Below are positions 6,790 through 13,754 of a stretch of DNA of 19,265 nt, in pieces. The notes beneath the pieces were generated by a model, which made no database searches, was not told the DNA's origin, and saw only the letters and a program-made list of their open reading frames with translations. Every line of letters starts with the position of its first letter. The first letter of the stretch is position 1. Origin of the DNA: Acidilobaceae archaeon (GTDB taxonomy: Archaea > Thermoproteota > Thermoprotei_A > Sulfolobales > Acidilobaceae); NCBI GenBank assembly GCA_026985435.1, contig JALSQL010000014.1:1-19265 (forward strand), written 5' to 3'. The translations under genes were made by a program, and so were the position numbers.

Positions 6790-7362
6790 TTGGCCGCGAT
6801 AGACTTCGAGGCGGCAGCCAGGTACCTGAAGGGCCTAGCCCCCGTGGCCGGCTACGTTAGGGCCAGCGAGGGCCTCGTGGTCGAGGCCAGGGGCGTCAGC
6901 GGCGGAGAGGCCGAGAACCTAGCCGCCTGGGCCACCCAGCTCGTCAGGAGGGCCAGGCGGGAGCTAGGCCTGGGGGACCCCGCGGCCGCCGTCTTCCACT
7001 CGCCCGAGCGGGACGTCGCCGTCGCGGCGTCGGGCGGCGACTCGATCATAGTGATATCCAAGCCCGGCTTCGGGGAGCCGCTGCTCCGCGCGATCACCGG
7101 GGAGGGGCCGCGCTGCGGGCGGTGCGGCGCAGACCTCTCATGGGCGGTGATCCTATGCCCCCGCTGCGGCGCGAGGCTCCCCTTCTCGGCCACCCACTGC
7201 TCGGAGTGTGGGGCCACGCTCCACTGGAGGAGGTGCCCCCACTGCGGGGCCGTGGTCGACGATGGGGGGCGCCCGGCCAGGCTAAGGGAGAGGCTCCTAG
7301 CCCCGGCCGCCCGCAGCCTGCCCGGGGGGGGTTCTAGGGGGCCCCGGGGGGCCCACTCCTAG
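6790..7362 (+). CDS. Roadblock-like domain fused to double zinc ribbon
   Basis: A 190-residue protein. Residues about 1-95 repeat the layout of a Roadblock domain: helix, YVRASEGLVVEARG, helix with AENLAAWATQLVRRARREL, strands around VFHSPERDVAVAASGGDSIIVISKPG, and helix GEPLLRAI. I read this as a divergent Roadblock fold, but it is inference. Residues 109-152 hold four CxxC pairs (C109/C112, C123/C126, C137/C140, C149/C152), a typical double zinc ribbon. The C-terminus is Arg/Pro/Gly-rich and likely disordered. It lies 47 bases after the Roadblock gene without its own clear TATA box, so they are probably one transcript. Start is TTG 6790; no better start was found. A partner or adaptor of the first Roadblock protein is likely. 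Confidence 0.75.
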   Translation: MAAIDFEAAARYLKGLAPVAGYVRASEGLVVEARGVSGGEAENLAAWATQLVRRARRELGLGDPAAAVFHSPERDVAVAASGGDSIIVISKPGFGEPLLRAITGEGPRCGRCGADLSWAVILCPRCGARLPFSATHCSECGATLHWRRCPHCGAVVDDGGRPARLRERLLAPAARSLPGGGSRGPRGAHS

Positions 7363-7385
7363 GGCTGATTAATGCTGCCAAACGC

Positions 7386-7394
7386 TAATTTATT
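7386..7394 (+). promoter_or_regulatory. TATA box (TAATTTATT) that argues for a later start
   Basis: This AT-rich box lies inside the frame that would begin at ATG 7372. With initiation near 7415, the usable start is GTG 7426. Confidence 0.5.
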
Positions 7395-7425
7395 CCAGCC
7401 GGGCCAGGGCCGCCGGGGGGCTGAA

Positions 7426-8424
7426 GTGAGTGGAGGCTCGTGTAACCTCCCAGCTAAGGGCGAGCAGGTCGAGCTCGTCTCGGCTAGTGGGGCCTCGACT
7501 GTGGGGGAGCTCCTGGCGGGCCTCGCCAGGAGGGCTGGCGGCGGCCCCTGGAAGATAGAGGCGGCCCTGGACCTCGAGGGGGGCGGCTACACGATCATAC
7601 TCGACGGCGAGGGGGACCGGGTCGTCCTAGCCTGCGTGGAGGGCCCCCGGGGCGAGGCCTACACCGGCGACCGGGCCCTCGAGGCGCTCTCCAGGATCTC
7701 GGGCGAGAGCCCGCTGAGGGGGTATGCTGAGCTGCAGAGGCTCACGAGGGCGGGCCTAGAGCTAGACATGGCTATGGCGCCGGAGGCGAGGCCCTCGGGG
7801 AGCCCCACCATCGAGGAGGCCCTGAGCCCGCCGGGGGCCAGCGGGGGGGCCGGGGTCATGGAGGCCTACAGGATGCTCGAGCCCGCCAGCAGGGAGGCCC
7901 TCGAGAGCTCGAGCGAGGAGACCAGGGCCATTATAGAGAAGGCGTCCAGGGGCGAGGAGCTCTCGATGGAGGAGGTAAGCGCGGTGCTCACCGACCTGAT
8001 ATACTACTCGACAACGCTCACGGTGTCGGGCGACTATAGGAGGCTCGTGCGCGAGGCCGTTGAGAGGAGCAGGGCGAACGGCGCCGGCTTCTACCGCGTG
8101 TACATAGAACTCTCGGACGGCGCGACGATGAACCTCTTCATATACAGGGGGAGGCTGTGCTCCGTGCTCCTAGTGGACCCGGGCTCCAACATGGCGAGGA
8201 GGTACACTGGCAGCCTGGAGGAGCTGGAGAGGCTCATAGAGGAGCGCGGGGTCTCGCATGCGAGGCTAGACAGGGTCTCCTGCAGGGACTGCGCGAGGCC
8301 CTTCATAAAGAGTTGCGTTGAGGAGCCCCGGGAAGCCCCCGGGGAGGCCGGGAAGCCGGCCGGGGAGCCGGGCCGCCGCCAGGAGAGGAGGGGGTTCCTC
8401 TCGCGCATCTTCGGGCGCAGGTAG
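7426..8424 (+). CDS. Unrecognised protein with two similar ligand-type modules and basic tail
   Basis: A 332-residue protein from GTG 7426. An ATG at 7372 would add 18 residues but would put a TATA box inside the gene. Two stretches look alike. The first (about 39-92, bases 7540-7702) has WKIEAALDLEGGGYTIIL, then a charged turn, VVLACVEG and a GDRALEAL helix. The second (about 218-270, bases 8080-8240) has YRVYIELSDGATMNLFIYRG, then LCSVLLVDPGS and a GSLEELERLI helix. The shape recalls the DUF4388/DUF2226 type of 'effector-sensing' module, but I cannot confirm a family. Between them is a long helical, Glu-rich linker. After the second module comes CRDC followed by another Cys, perhaps a metal site. 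The tail ends in FLSRIFGRR, a basic amphipathic end that could touch membrane. It follows the two Roadblock-type genes. Confidence 0.65.
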   Translation: MSGGSCNLPAKGEQVELVSASGASTVGELLAGLARRAGGGPWKIEAALDLEGGGYTIILDGEGDRVVLACVEGPRGEAYTGDRALEALSRISGESPLRGYAELQRLTRAGLELDMAMAPEARPSGSPTIEEALSPPGASGGAGVMEAYRMLEPASREALESSSEETRAIIEKASRGEELSMEEVSAVLTDLIYYSTTLTVSGDYRRLVREAVERSRANGAGFYRVYIELSDGATMNLFIYRGRLCSVLLVDPGSNMARRYTGSLEELERLIEERGVSHARLDRVSCRDCARPFIKSCVEEPREAPGEAGKPAGEPGRRQERRGFLSRIFGRR

Positions 8425-8463
8425 CAGCGTGGCCCCCCGGCTGCCACAGCCGCGGGATATGCC

Positions 8464-8468
8464 TATAA
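8464..8468 (+). promoter_or_regulatory. TATA-like box for the EamA remnant
   Basis: GCCTATAACC lies about 38 bases before GTG 8502, the usual distance here. It suggests that the truncated gene keeps its promoter. Confidence 0.4.
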
Positions 8469-8501
8469 CCGATACATGCCCCGCCGTCCCCCTCCCGGGG
8501 G

Positions 8502-8723
8502 GTGGCCGAGGCGACGCTCGACGCCCAGCTGGCAGCGTACACCCTAGCCTTCGCTGCAGGCCTGCTCTTCGCCATCTCGGACGTGCTGGTACGCCTAGCC
8601 ATGGGGGAGTATCGGGCCGGCCACATGCTCCTCCTAAGCCTGGCCGTCGGCACGCCTATCCTCTGGCTGGCAGGCGCTGCTGGCCCCACCCCCCAAGTAG
8701 GCGGCGCAGGCACTCCCCGGTAA
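8502..8723 (+). pseudogene. Truncated EamA/DMT-superfamily transporter (first two membrane helices only)
   Basis: Only 73 residues remain, against about 280-300 for a usual ten-helix member. The first helix reads LAFAAGLLFAISDVLVRLAM and the second HMLLLSLAVGTPILWLAG, which fit helices 1 and 2 of an EamA-type exporter. After about base 8675 the frame continues as Pro/Gly-rich residues unlike a transporter and stops at 8721-8723. The rest of the gene is not found further right, where a minus-strand ATPase pair begins and overlaps it tail to tail. I infer that an insertion or deletion removed the 3' part. A real two-helix small multidrug-resistance-like protein is possible but less likely. Confidence 0.55.
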
Positions 8724-9306
8724 CCTCTGCTAGGCGTACTAGTATATCGCACACGACCCGGCTGTCACCCCCAGCGCATACTTTTACGTAACGAAAGATC
8801 CTACGGCTTTTGAGTATCCTACGGGTCTCGTCGTTGATGGTTCTCCCCGTGAGCCGCTCGTAGACATTCTCCGGGCCTCCCCTGTATAGGATGACGGCCA
8901 CACGAGGGCCCCTCCCCCTAGGGCTGCATATGTGGCCCTCGACTAGGGGCTCCGAGCCGCGGGGGAGCCTGCAGGGGATCCCGTGGGGTTCCTGGCACCT
9001 CTCGATGGCCCTCGCCACCATCAGGTGGAGGGGCCGGCCACGGGTTGGGTCCTCTAAGTCTATGGCGAAGACGACGCCAGCTAGCGCCCCGGATCGACCT
9101 GAGCCACCGCTGGGGTCCCCTGAGCTGAGGGTCTTCTCGAGCTTTTTGGTGCAATCGCCGACGCCTTCGCAGTGTCTCGTTCTGAGGCTGGGGAGCGTGT
9201 GGTAGTGCTTATGGTTGATGATCTCTCCTATGGCAGTGTTTAGGTTGCACTCACCCACGAAGCCGTAGGGCTTCTCCCCGGCTCCTCTAGCCAAGGGTAC
9301 CCCCAC
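8656..9306 (-). CDS. Unknown partner protein of the neighbouring AAA ATPase
   Basis: A 216-residue protein of no family I can name. Features seen: N-terminal KPYGFVGECNLNTAIGE, a GVVFAIDLED strand with acidic residues, VAVILYRGGPENVYERL, and several Cys (for example in RHCEGVGDC and GHIC). The early Glu and the D..D after a hydrophobic strand faintly resemble a degenerate TOPRIM layout, as in other ATPase partners, but this is a guess. GTG 9306 starts two bases after the ATPase stop and has a GGTGAGG site 8 bases upstream, so the two are one operon with coupled translation. The last about 14 residues cross into the transporter remnant and may be a by-product of the junction. By analogy with OLD/RloA pairs it could be the effector of a defence-type module. 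Confidence 0.6.
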   Translation of the reverse strand: MGVPLARGAGEKPYGFVGECNLNTAIGEIINHKHYHTLPSLRTRHCEGVGDCTKKLEKTLSSGDPSGGSGRSGALAGVVFAIDLEDPTRGRPLHLMVARAIERCQEPHGIPCRLPRGSEPLVEGHICSPRGRGPRVAVILYRGGPENVYERLTGRTINDETRRILKSRRIFRYVKVCAGGDSRVVCDILVRLAEVTGECLRRLLGGWGQQRLPARG

Positions 9307-9308
9307 CG

Positions 9309-10643
9309 CTAGACCCTCACCATAATGTCCTCGGATACAAGCCTCTCGATCACGTTCTCGGGTTGGCGTATCAGCTCGTCGAGGGTCATGAGCTCCTCGG
9401 CGTAAAGCCTGTCCACGCTGACCCTGTATACCCTCGTGGCCCCACCGGGTGGCCTCTGGAAATAGTACACTCCCAGGAGGCCCGGGTCCCCCCTGAGAGC
9501 CTCCCCTACTATCAGGTCTGCTAGGCTGCCGCTATGAGTTGTGACCACGAGGCTCACCAGGCCCTCACTAGCGCTGTCCACCAGATACCTCGCCAGGCCG
9601 CCGAAGGCCCAGGGGTGCATGTGGGACTCCGGCTCCTCCAGCATGACTATCGGGTGGAGGGTCGCCTCTGAGAGGCCGCCGCCCTCCAGCCTCCTCCCCT
9701 CCCAGTAGCGGGCTGAGACCTTGTTCGAGGCGATGGCTGCCACCCCGTAGATCGCGCGGAGCAGGGTGTCACTCACGCTGGAGGGCCCAACATCGCGTCC
9801 CCCGTCGAAGAAGGCTAGGCCGCCGTCGGCTAGGGGGTGGACCTCAATGCCCTCCACGACCTCGTCGATCACATCCTGGACCTCGCGGAGCACGTTGTCG
9901 TAGCTGTAGAGTATGAATCCCAGGTTCCTCCCCCTCTCCTCCATGTAGGACTCAGGATAGCGTGCCGTGGCCAGGTTATGCTGGAGGGTGTAGAGCACGT
10001 TCATCCTGTCGAAGCCGTATAGCCTCGGCACGGGAGCCCACACCCTCGACACCTGAGGGGCCCCACCGCCCTCATGTGCTCCCCGCCGTACCTTGACAGC
10101 TACTGACTCCTCGCTCTCCTTGCTCTCGAAGAACATTCGGATAAAGTCTAGAAGAGGGAGGGCCTCCTCGCCGAAGAGCTCCCTGACGTCACCCCTCAAG
10201 CCCCTCAGGGAGCGGCTCCGCCCTATGAGAGCCCTAACCTCGACTTCAACCTCGCCACCCGCCCCCCGGAGGGCGACCGAGAGCCTCAGCCTCCTAGGGC
10301 TCTCGCACGAGCCAGCGGCGGCTATCCCACCCTGGGGCCCCCCGAGCGCTACCCGGAAAGACCTCTTCGCACCCCTGAAGGTGCTGAGGAGGTCGCTGCA
10401 GCGCACGGCCCGCACGTAGTCGTCAAGCCTGCCAACGTCCCGTTGAGACGGGTACTCCCCGGCGGCAGCCTCTATCAGGGTTTTCACCGCGAACCCTAGA
10501 ACCTCCAGCGCCTCGAGGAGGTTGCTCTTACCACTGGCGGGGGGGCCGAGTATGAGAGTTAGGGGGGCCAGCCTCAGGGTTGCGCTACCCACGGATTTGA
10601 ATCCCTCCACTCGAGCCTCGAGGGCGCCGCCACGCCCGCCCAA
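9309..10643 (-). CDS. AAA/ABC-type ATPase, OLD/COG1106-like (no TOPRIM)
   Basis: About 444 residues from TTG 10643. Near the N-terminus is VEGFKSVGSATLRLAPLTLI, the usual 'f.gfkS......l..lt.i.G' opening of SMC/RecF-like ATPases. It is followed by Walker A GPPASGKSN (33-41). A long middle region follows. Then come SVSDTLLRAI (signature-like), Walker B PIVMLEEPESHMHP (bases about 9612-9655) and the H-loop VVTTHSG (bases about 9530-9550). The C-terminus lacks a nuclease domain, so an effector in trans is expected and the coupled gene downstream fits. Start choice: GTG 10700 is possible, but a TATA box (10684-10690) lies inside that frame and GGGAGG precedes TTG 10643. Base composition is lower in GC than the flanks (about 62% in sampled lines), which suggests transfer. 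Confidence 0.8.
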   Translation of the reverse strand: MGGRGGALEARVEGFKSVGSATLRLAPLTLILGPPASGKSNLLEALEVLGFAVKTLIEAAAGEYPSQRDVGRLDDYVRAVRCSDLLSTFRGAKRSFRVALGGPQGGIAAAGSCESPRRLRLSVALRGAGGEVEVEVRALIGRSRSLRGLRGDVRELFGEEALPLLDFIRMFFESKESEESVAVKVRRGAHEGGGAPQVSRVWAPVPRLYGFDRMNVLYTLQHNLATARYPESYMEERGRNLGFILYSYDNVLREVQDVIDEVVEGIEVHPLADGGLAFFDGGRDVGPSSVSDTLLRAIYGVAAIASNKVSARYWEGRRLEGGGLSEATLHPIVMLEEPESHMHPWAFGGLARYLVDSASEGLVSLVVTTHSGSLADLIVGEALRGDPGLLGVYYFQRPPGGATRVYRVSVDRLYAEELMTLDELIRQPENVIERLVSEDIMVRV

Positions 10644-10683
10644 GCCAGGCCAGCCTCCCGGGGAGGTGGCGGGGGCTGGGAGG

Positions 10684-10690
10684 ATTAAAT
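10684..10690 (-). promoter_or_regulatory. TATA box of the ATPase/partner operon
   Basis: Minus strand reads GATTTAATCC. A transcript start near 10660 leaves a short leader with GGGAGG before TTG 10643. Both readings agree on the later start. Confidence 0.5.
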
Positions 10691-10722
10691 CGAGGAGCAC
10701 TAGGACCCCTCGAGCCGCCCCC

Positions 10723-10728
10723 TAATAC
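10723..10728 (+). promoter_or_regulatory. TATA-like box (CCTAATACGG) of the MFS gene
   Basis: It lies 38-43 bases before ATG 10766, and only about 25 bases before GTG 10748, so it favours the ATG. Confidence 0.35.
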
Positions 10729-10765
10729 GGAGGCGCCCCCGCGGGGGGTGGGGCTGGCGTGCGCC

Positions 10766-11947
10766 ATGGCTGGGCCGAGGCGTGCGGCTCTGGCGGCCTT
10801 CGCTGCTCTCTCGCTGACATCGCTGTTCGCCGACATGGCGTACGAGGGGGCTAGGAGCGTGCTCGGCCCCTACCTGAGGAGCCTCGGCGCGGCCCTCGTG
10901 GTGGCGGGGGCGGTGAGCGTGGGGGACCTGGTGAGCTACGCCTTCCGCTTCGCCGGCGGGGAGCTCGCCCACAGGCTCCGGGGGCCCAGAGCTTACTGGG
11001 GCCTCACCTTCCTCGGGTACGCGGTCAACCTCCTAGCTGTACCCCTCCTAGCGCTCGCCGGCAGCTGGTGGCTGGCCCTAGCCCTCGTGCTGGCCGAGAG
11101 GGCCGGGAAGGGGCTCAGGGCGGCGCCCAGGGACGCGATACTGGCGGAGGTGTCCAGCGGCGTGCCCCGGGGGCTAGCCTTCAGCCTCCACGAGCTCGCA
11201 GACCAGGCCGGCGCCGTCTCGGGGGCCCTCGTGGTCGCCGCCGCCCTCCGGGGGCACGGGTACAGGCACGCCTACGCCCTCCTAGCCGTGCCGGCGGCGC
11301 TCGCCCTCGCCTCGCTCCTAGCCGCGTACCTAGCCTACCCCACCCCAAGGGAGGCCCTCCGCCCCCGCAGCGGCGGCGCCCCCGGCCTGCCCCGGGGGGC
11401 AGCTAGGCTCGCCCTCGCCGCGGGCCTGGGCATGGCGGCTCTCATGCACTGGGCCCAGGCGTCCTACAGGCTCTCCGCCTCGGGCGTCACCGGCGTCGAC
11501 GTAGCGCTACTCTACTCCCTGGCCATGCTCTCAGACGCAGCCCTAGCCGTGCCCCTAGGCCTCCTCTACGACAGGCGCCCCCGGGCCGCCCTAGCCCTCG
11601 GCCCCGCCCTCTCGGCCTCCGCCACCCTCGCCCTCCTAGCGCCCAAGCCCACCCTCGGGGCAACCCTCTGGGGGGCCGCGATGAGCGCCTACGAGACCGC
11701 CTACCGGGCAGCAGCCGCCGGGGTACCCCAGGGCGCGAGGGCGAGGGCCTACGCCGCCCTATACGCCTCCATGGGGGCCGGCTGGGCCCTGGGGAACCTC
11801 GCCATGAGCCTCCTACCCCCAGGGGCCGCGGCTGCCCTCGCAGTAGCGGCCGGGCTGGCTGGGGCCGCCGCGGCGCTAGCGCCCCCCGGTGGCTGGGGCG
11901 AGGAGGGCTACTACCTGGCCTGCAGGGCCCTCTGGGGCCAGCGCTGA
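10766..11947 (+). CDS. Major facilitator superfamily (MFS) transporter
   Basis: A 393-residue protein with many Ala/Leu-rich membrane helices, about 11-12 in number by eye, so a full-length MFS carrier in the cytoplasmic membrane. The N-terminal SLTSLFADMAYEGARSVLGP opening and the block AERAGKGLRAAPRDAILAE (bases about 11093-11150) are typical of a subgroup of MFS permeases in which 'GKG.R...RDA' follows helix 4. A second RDE-like turn, YDRRPR, occurs in the second half. The substrate cannot be told; drug or metabolite efflux is the usual guess. ATG 10766 is chosen because the TATA-like box would put the transcript start near 10751; GTG 10748 would add six residues. It is divergent from the ATPase operon and appears to stand alone. 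Confidence 0.82.
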   Translation: MAGPRRAALAAFAALSLTSLFADMAYEGARSVLGPYLRSLGAALVVAGAVSVGDLVSYAFRFAGGELAHRLRGPRAYWGLTFLGYAVNLLAVPLLALAGSWWLALALVLAERAGKGLRAAPRDAILAEVSSGVPRGLAFSLHELADQAGAVSGALVVAAALRGHGYRHAYALLAVPAALALASLLAAYLAYPTPREALRPRSGGAPGLPRGAARLALAAGLGMAALMHWAQASYRLSASGVTGVDVALLYSLAMLSDAALAVPLGLLYDRRPRAALALGPALSASATLALLAPKPTLGATLWGAAMSAYETAYRAAAAGVPQGARARAYAALYASMGAGWALGNLAMSLLPPGAAAALAVAAGLAGAAAALAPPGGWGEEGYYLACRALWGQR

Positions 11948-11972
11948 GGGCTGGGCTGGCGCCCCCCCGGGC

Positions 11973-11978
11973 ATATAG
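11973..11978 (+). promoter_or_regulatory. TATA-like box (CATATAGG) for the 111-residue protein gene
   Basis: This short AT patch in a GC-rich gap is about 51 bases before TTG 12029. It is weak. Confidence 0.3.
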
Positions 11979-12028
11979 GAGCCCACAAACCCCCCGGCGG
12001 CGCTGGCCCCAGAGGGGGCTGGCGGGGC

Positions 12029-12364
12029 TTGGCGGGACCCGAGGAGCTGAGGCTCGTCGAGGTCTACCTGGAGGCGAGGTACAAGTGCACGGCCCTCGCT
12101 GCGAGGGCTAGGCGGGAGGGCCTTACGGGGCTCGCCTCCCGCCTGAAGCCAGCGCTCGACACGCTGTGCGGCGAGATAAGGGAGCTGCTGGTCTCGGCGG
12201 GCCTCGACAGGGCCCCCGCGAGGTTCGACCCAGCCCTCCTCGGGGAGCCCCTGGAGAGCCTGGAGAGAAAATGTCGGGAGGCCGCCGTGAGGGCCGCCGC
12301 CTCGGGCAGCCGGGCGGCTAGGCTGCTACTCGACGCCGCCGGGCGGGGGCTAGGTGAGGGCTAG
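12029..12364 (+). CDS. Small all-helical hypothetical protein
   Basis: A 111-residue protein that I do not recognise. It looks entirely alpha-helical: ELRLVEVYLEARYKCTALAA, then a helix to LCGEIRELLVSAGL, a short Pro-containing turn (FDPALLGEPLESLERKC) and a final Ala/Arg-rich helix. Three Cys are present (YKC, TLC, RKC), one per helix. No membrane segment or nucleotide motif is seen. Start TTG 12029 is the only reasonable start; no strong ribosome site precedes it. Its end overlaps the end of the opposing beta-repeat protein gene by 15 bases. Codon use matches the neighbours, so it is probably a real native gene, function unknown. Confidence 0.6.
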   Translation: MAGPEELRLVEVYLEARYKCTALAARARREGLTGLASRLKPALDTLCGEIRELLVSAGLDRAPARFDPALLGEPLESLERKCREAAVRAAASGSRAARLLLDAAGRGLGEG

Positions 12365-12997
12365 GGTGGCGCCTTGGAGGCGGGCCTTCACGCGTATGAC
12401 GTAGCGGGCGCTCGCCGGGTCGGGCTGGCCGCTCCTCACGCTCAGGCTGGGGGGCCTGGGGCCCTCCACGATGTAGGCCGCCTCCGGGGGCGCCTCTACC
12501 TTTATGGAGCTAGCCGAGGCCTCCACCTCGACCTCGTACTCCCCAGGCGCCCTGGGGTCGAGGCGTATGGCGGCCGCGGAGGCCAGCCCCCTGACCCTCA
12601 GGGTGGCGCCCGGCGCCAGGCCTGCTCGGACCCTGGCGGAGGAGGCCCTCAGCTCGAGGGCCAGCCCGCGCAGCCCCGAGGCCTCGGCGTCCAGGCTTGA
12701 GCCCCTAGCGTCTACGTGCAGCTCCGCTGCCGGCCCGGATAGCGTCGCCTGGCCGGATAGCCTCACCCTAGCCTCGAGCCCCACGCCGGGCTTCTCGGCC
12801 ACCACCACCCTGGCCCGGCCCCTGCCCTCGACCCTGAGGGGCTGGCCCGGCGTGTTGGTTAGCCTGGCCTCGACGCTGGCCCCCAGGGCCTCCACGTGGA
12901 GGCGGGGGCTCGGGTCGAGCGGGGGCGTCTCCACGCTGATCCTCCCCCAGCGGCCCAGCAGCAGGCCCAGGGGGTCCGGTAGCCTAACCCCTGCCAC
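12350..12997 (-). CDS. DUF4097-like beta-repeat protein
   Basis: A 215-residue protein made almost wholly of short alternating strands with small residues, for example LHVEALGASVEARL, LHVDARGSSLDAEASGL and VEVEASASSIKVEAPP. This pattern fits the right-handed beta-solenoid of DUF4097/'putative auto-transporter adhesin' proteins. No signal peptide or membrane helix is visible, so it may stay in the cytoplasm or be carried by a partner. GTG 12997 has GGGGTG 7 bases upstream and lies inside the end of the preceding gene (14-base overlap), so it is the last gene of a tight operon. In bacteria, DUF4097 proteins commonly sit behind a PadR-type regulator and a HAAS protein, as seems mirrored here. 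Family assignment is by pattern only. Confidence 0.6.
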   Translation of the reverse strand: MAGVRLPDPLGLLLGRWGRISVETPPLDPSPRLHVEALGASVEARLTNTPGQPLRVEGRGRARVVVAEKPGVGLEARVRLSGQATLSGPAAELHVDARGSSLDAEASGLRGLALELRASSARVRAGLAPGATLRVRGLASAAAIRLDPRAPGEYEVEVEASASSIKVEAPPEAAYIVEGPRPPSLSVRSGQPDPASARYVIRVKARLQGATLALT

Positions 12998-13289
12998 GCC
13001 TCCTCACCCCTCGAGCGGCCAGGCGGCGGGCCCGCCTCCCCGCCAGGCTGCCCAGGCCGGGGAGCCTCAGGGGCTCGAGCGCCTCGCGGTAGAGGCCCTC
13101 CAGCTCCTCCCGAAGCCCCGGGGGTAGCCCCCGGATGGCCCGGGAGAACCTCCAGGCTGAGAGGCGCCTCCAGAGCCAGAGGCGCAGGCGGAGCCTGGCG
13201 TAGAGCCCGGCCGCCCTCGCCGAGACAGCGGCGAGCCTAGCCGCTAGGGCGAGCAGCTGGAGGGCCCTCCCGCCCCTAGTCCGTGGCAA
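12984..13289 (-). CDS. Small Arg-rich protein with HAAS-like helix pair
   Basis: A 101-residue, strongly basic protein. After an Ala/Leu/Arg helix it carries RAIRGLPPGLREELEGLYRE (about residues 50-69). This resembles the 'L..LP...r.Eil..y.e' core of the HAAS (DUF1700) signalling domain, followed by an Arg-rich tail ending RRRGRG. No certain membrane helix is seen. TTG 13289 has a GGTG site close upstream; the gene overlaps its neighbours by 14 bases at each end, so all three are translated in a chain. It could instead be just a basic linker or nucleic-acid-binding protein. The HAAS resemblance is weak taken alone and is strengthened mainly by its place between a wHTH regulator and a DUF4097-like gene. 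Confidence 0.55.
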   Translation of the reverse strand: MPRTRGGRALQLLALAARLAAVSARAAGLYARLRLRLWLWRRLSAWRFSRAIRGLPPGLREELEGLYREALEPLRLPGLGSLAGRRARRLAARGVRRRGRG

Positions 13290-13707
13290 GCCTCACCACC
13301 AGCCTCCTACCCCTCCTCTCGACCCTCACCACACCGGCCCTCTCGAGCTCCTCCAGCCTCGAGCGTATCACCCTCCTCGACGCCGTGCCCCGGATCCTGC
13401 GCACCTCCCTCTCTAGCCCCCGCAGCGTGAGGGGCCCCCTCACGGCTAGGGCCTCCACTATGGCCTTGGTCACGCCGTCGGGCTCCCAGCCGCCGGGGCC
13501 GGCCAGCCTGGAGAGCGCCCTGGCGGCCCGGGCGGCGGCGTCTAGCACCTCCTGCACGGGCCGGGTGAAGGCTAGGGCCAGCTCCGCCGCCAGCCTGGCC
13601 TCTCCCCCGGCCTCCAGGGTGAGTCTCTCGAGCCTGGCGAGCCTCTCGATGGCCTCCTCCAGCAGCCTCTCGATTCTGGACAGCCTCTCCTCGAGATCCC
13701 CGCTCAT
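13276..13707 (-). CDS. Coiled-coil winged-helix (wHTH) transcription regulator
   Basis: A 143-residue protein. Residues about 4-65 form a heptad-rich coiled coil (LEERLSRIERLLEEAIERLA) likely used for dimerisation. Residues about 78-140 form a winged helix: DGVTKAIVEALAVRGPLTLR, then LEREVRRIRGTASRRVIRSR as helices 2 and 3 with basic residues for DNA contact, then LEELERAGVVRVERRGRRLV as the wing. The likely role is a local regulator, perhaps of its own operon. Order differs from classical PadR, whose coil is C-terminal. It starts at ATG 13707, 47 bases after the 14120 gene, and its end overlaps the next gene by 14 bases. Both arms of the protein are typical of archaeal regulators, so the call is fairly firm, but the target is unknown. 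Confidence 0.75.
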   Translation of the reverse strand: MSGDLEERLSRIERLLEEAIERLARLERLTLEAGGEARLAAELALAFTRPVQEVLDAAARAARALSRLAGPGGWEPDGVTKAIVEALAVRGPLTLRGLEREVRRIRGTASRRVIRSRLEELERAGVVRVERRGRRLVVRLATD

Positions 13708-13754
13708 CGGTCATCCCTTTCGGGGCGGGGGCGGGCCTGCCGCCGGGGGGCCGG

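Noticed and set aside
8891..9205. Plus-strand open frame opposite the ATPase partner gene
   Set aside because: No motif, no promoter, and it is antisense to the gene coupled to the ATPase.
10585..10605. T-arm-like sequence GGATTCAAATCC on the minus strand
   Set aside because: The expected T-stem bases do not pair, and no anticodon or acceptor arms are found. It encodes the conserved GFKSV motif of the ATPase.
11984..12000. Third copy of the C6-GG element
   Set aside because: Only about ten bases match and it lies after, not before, the TATA-like box.
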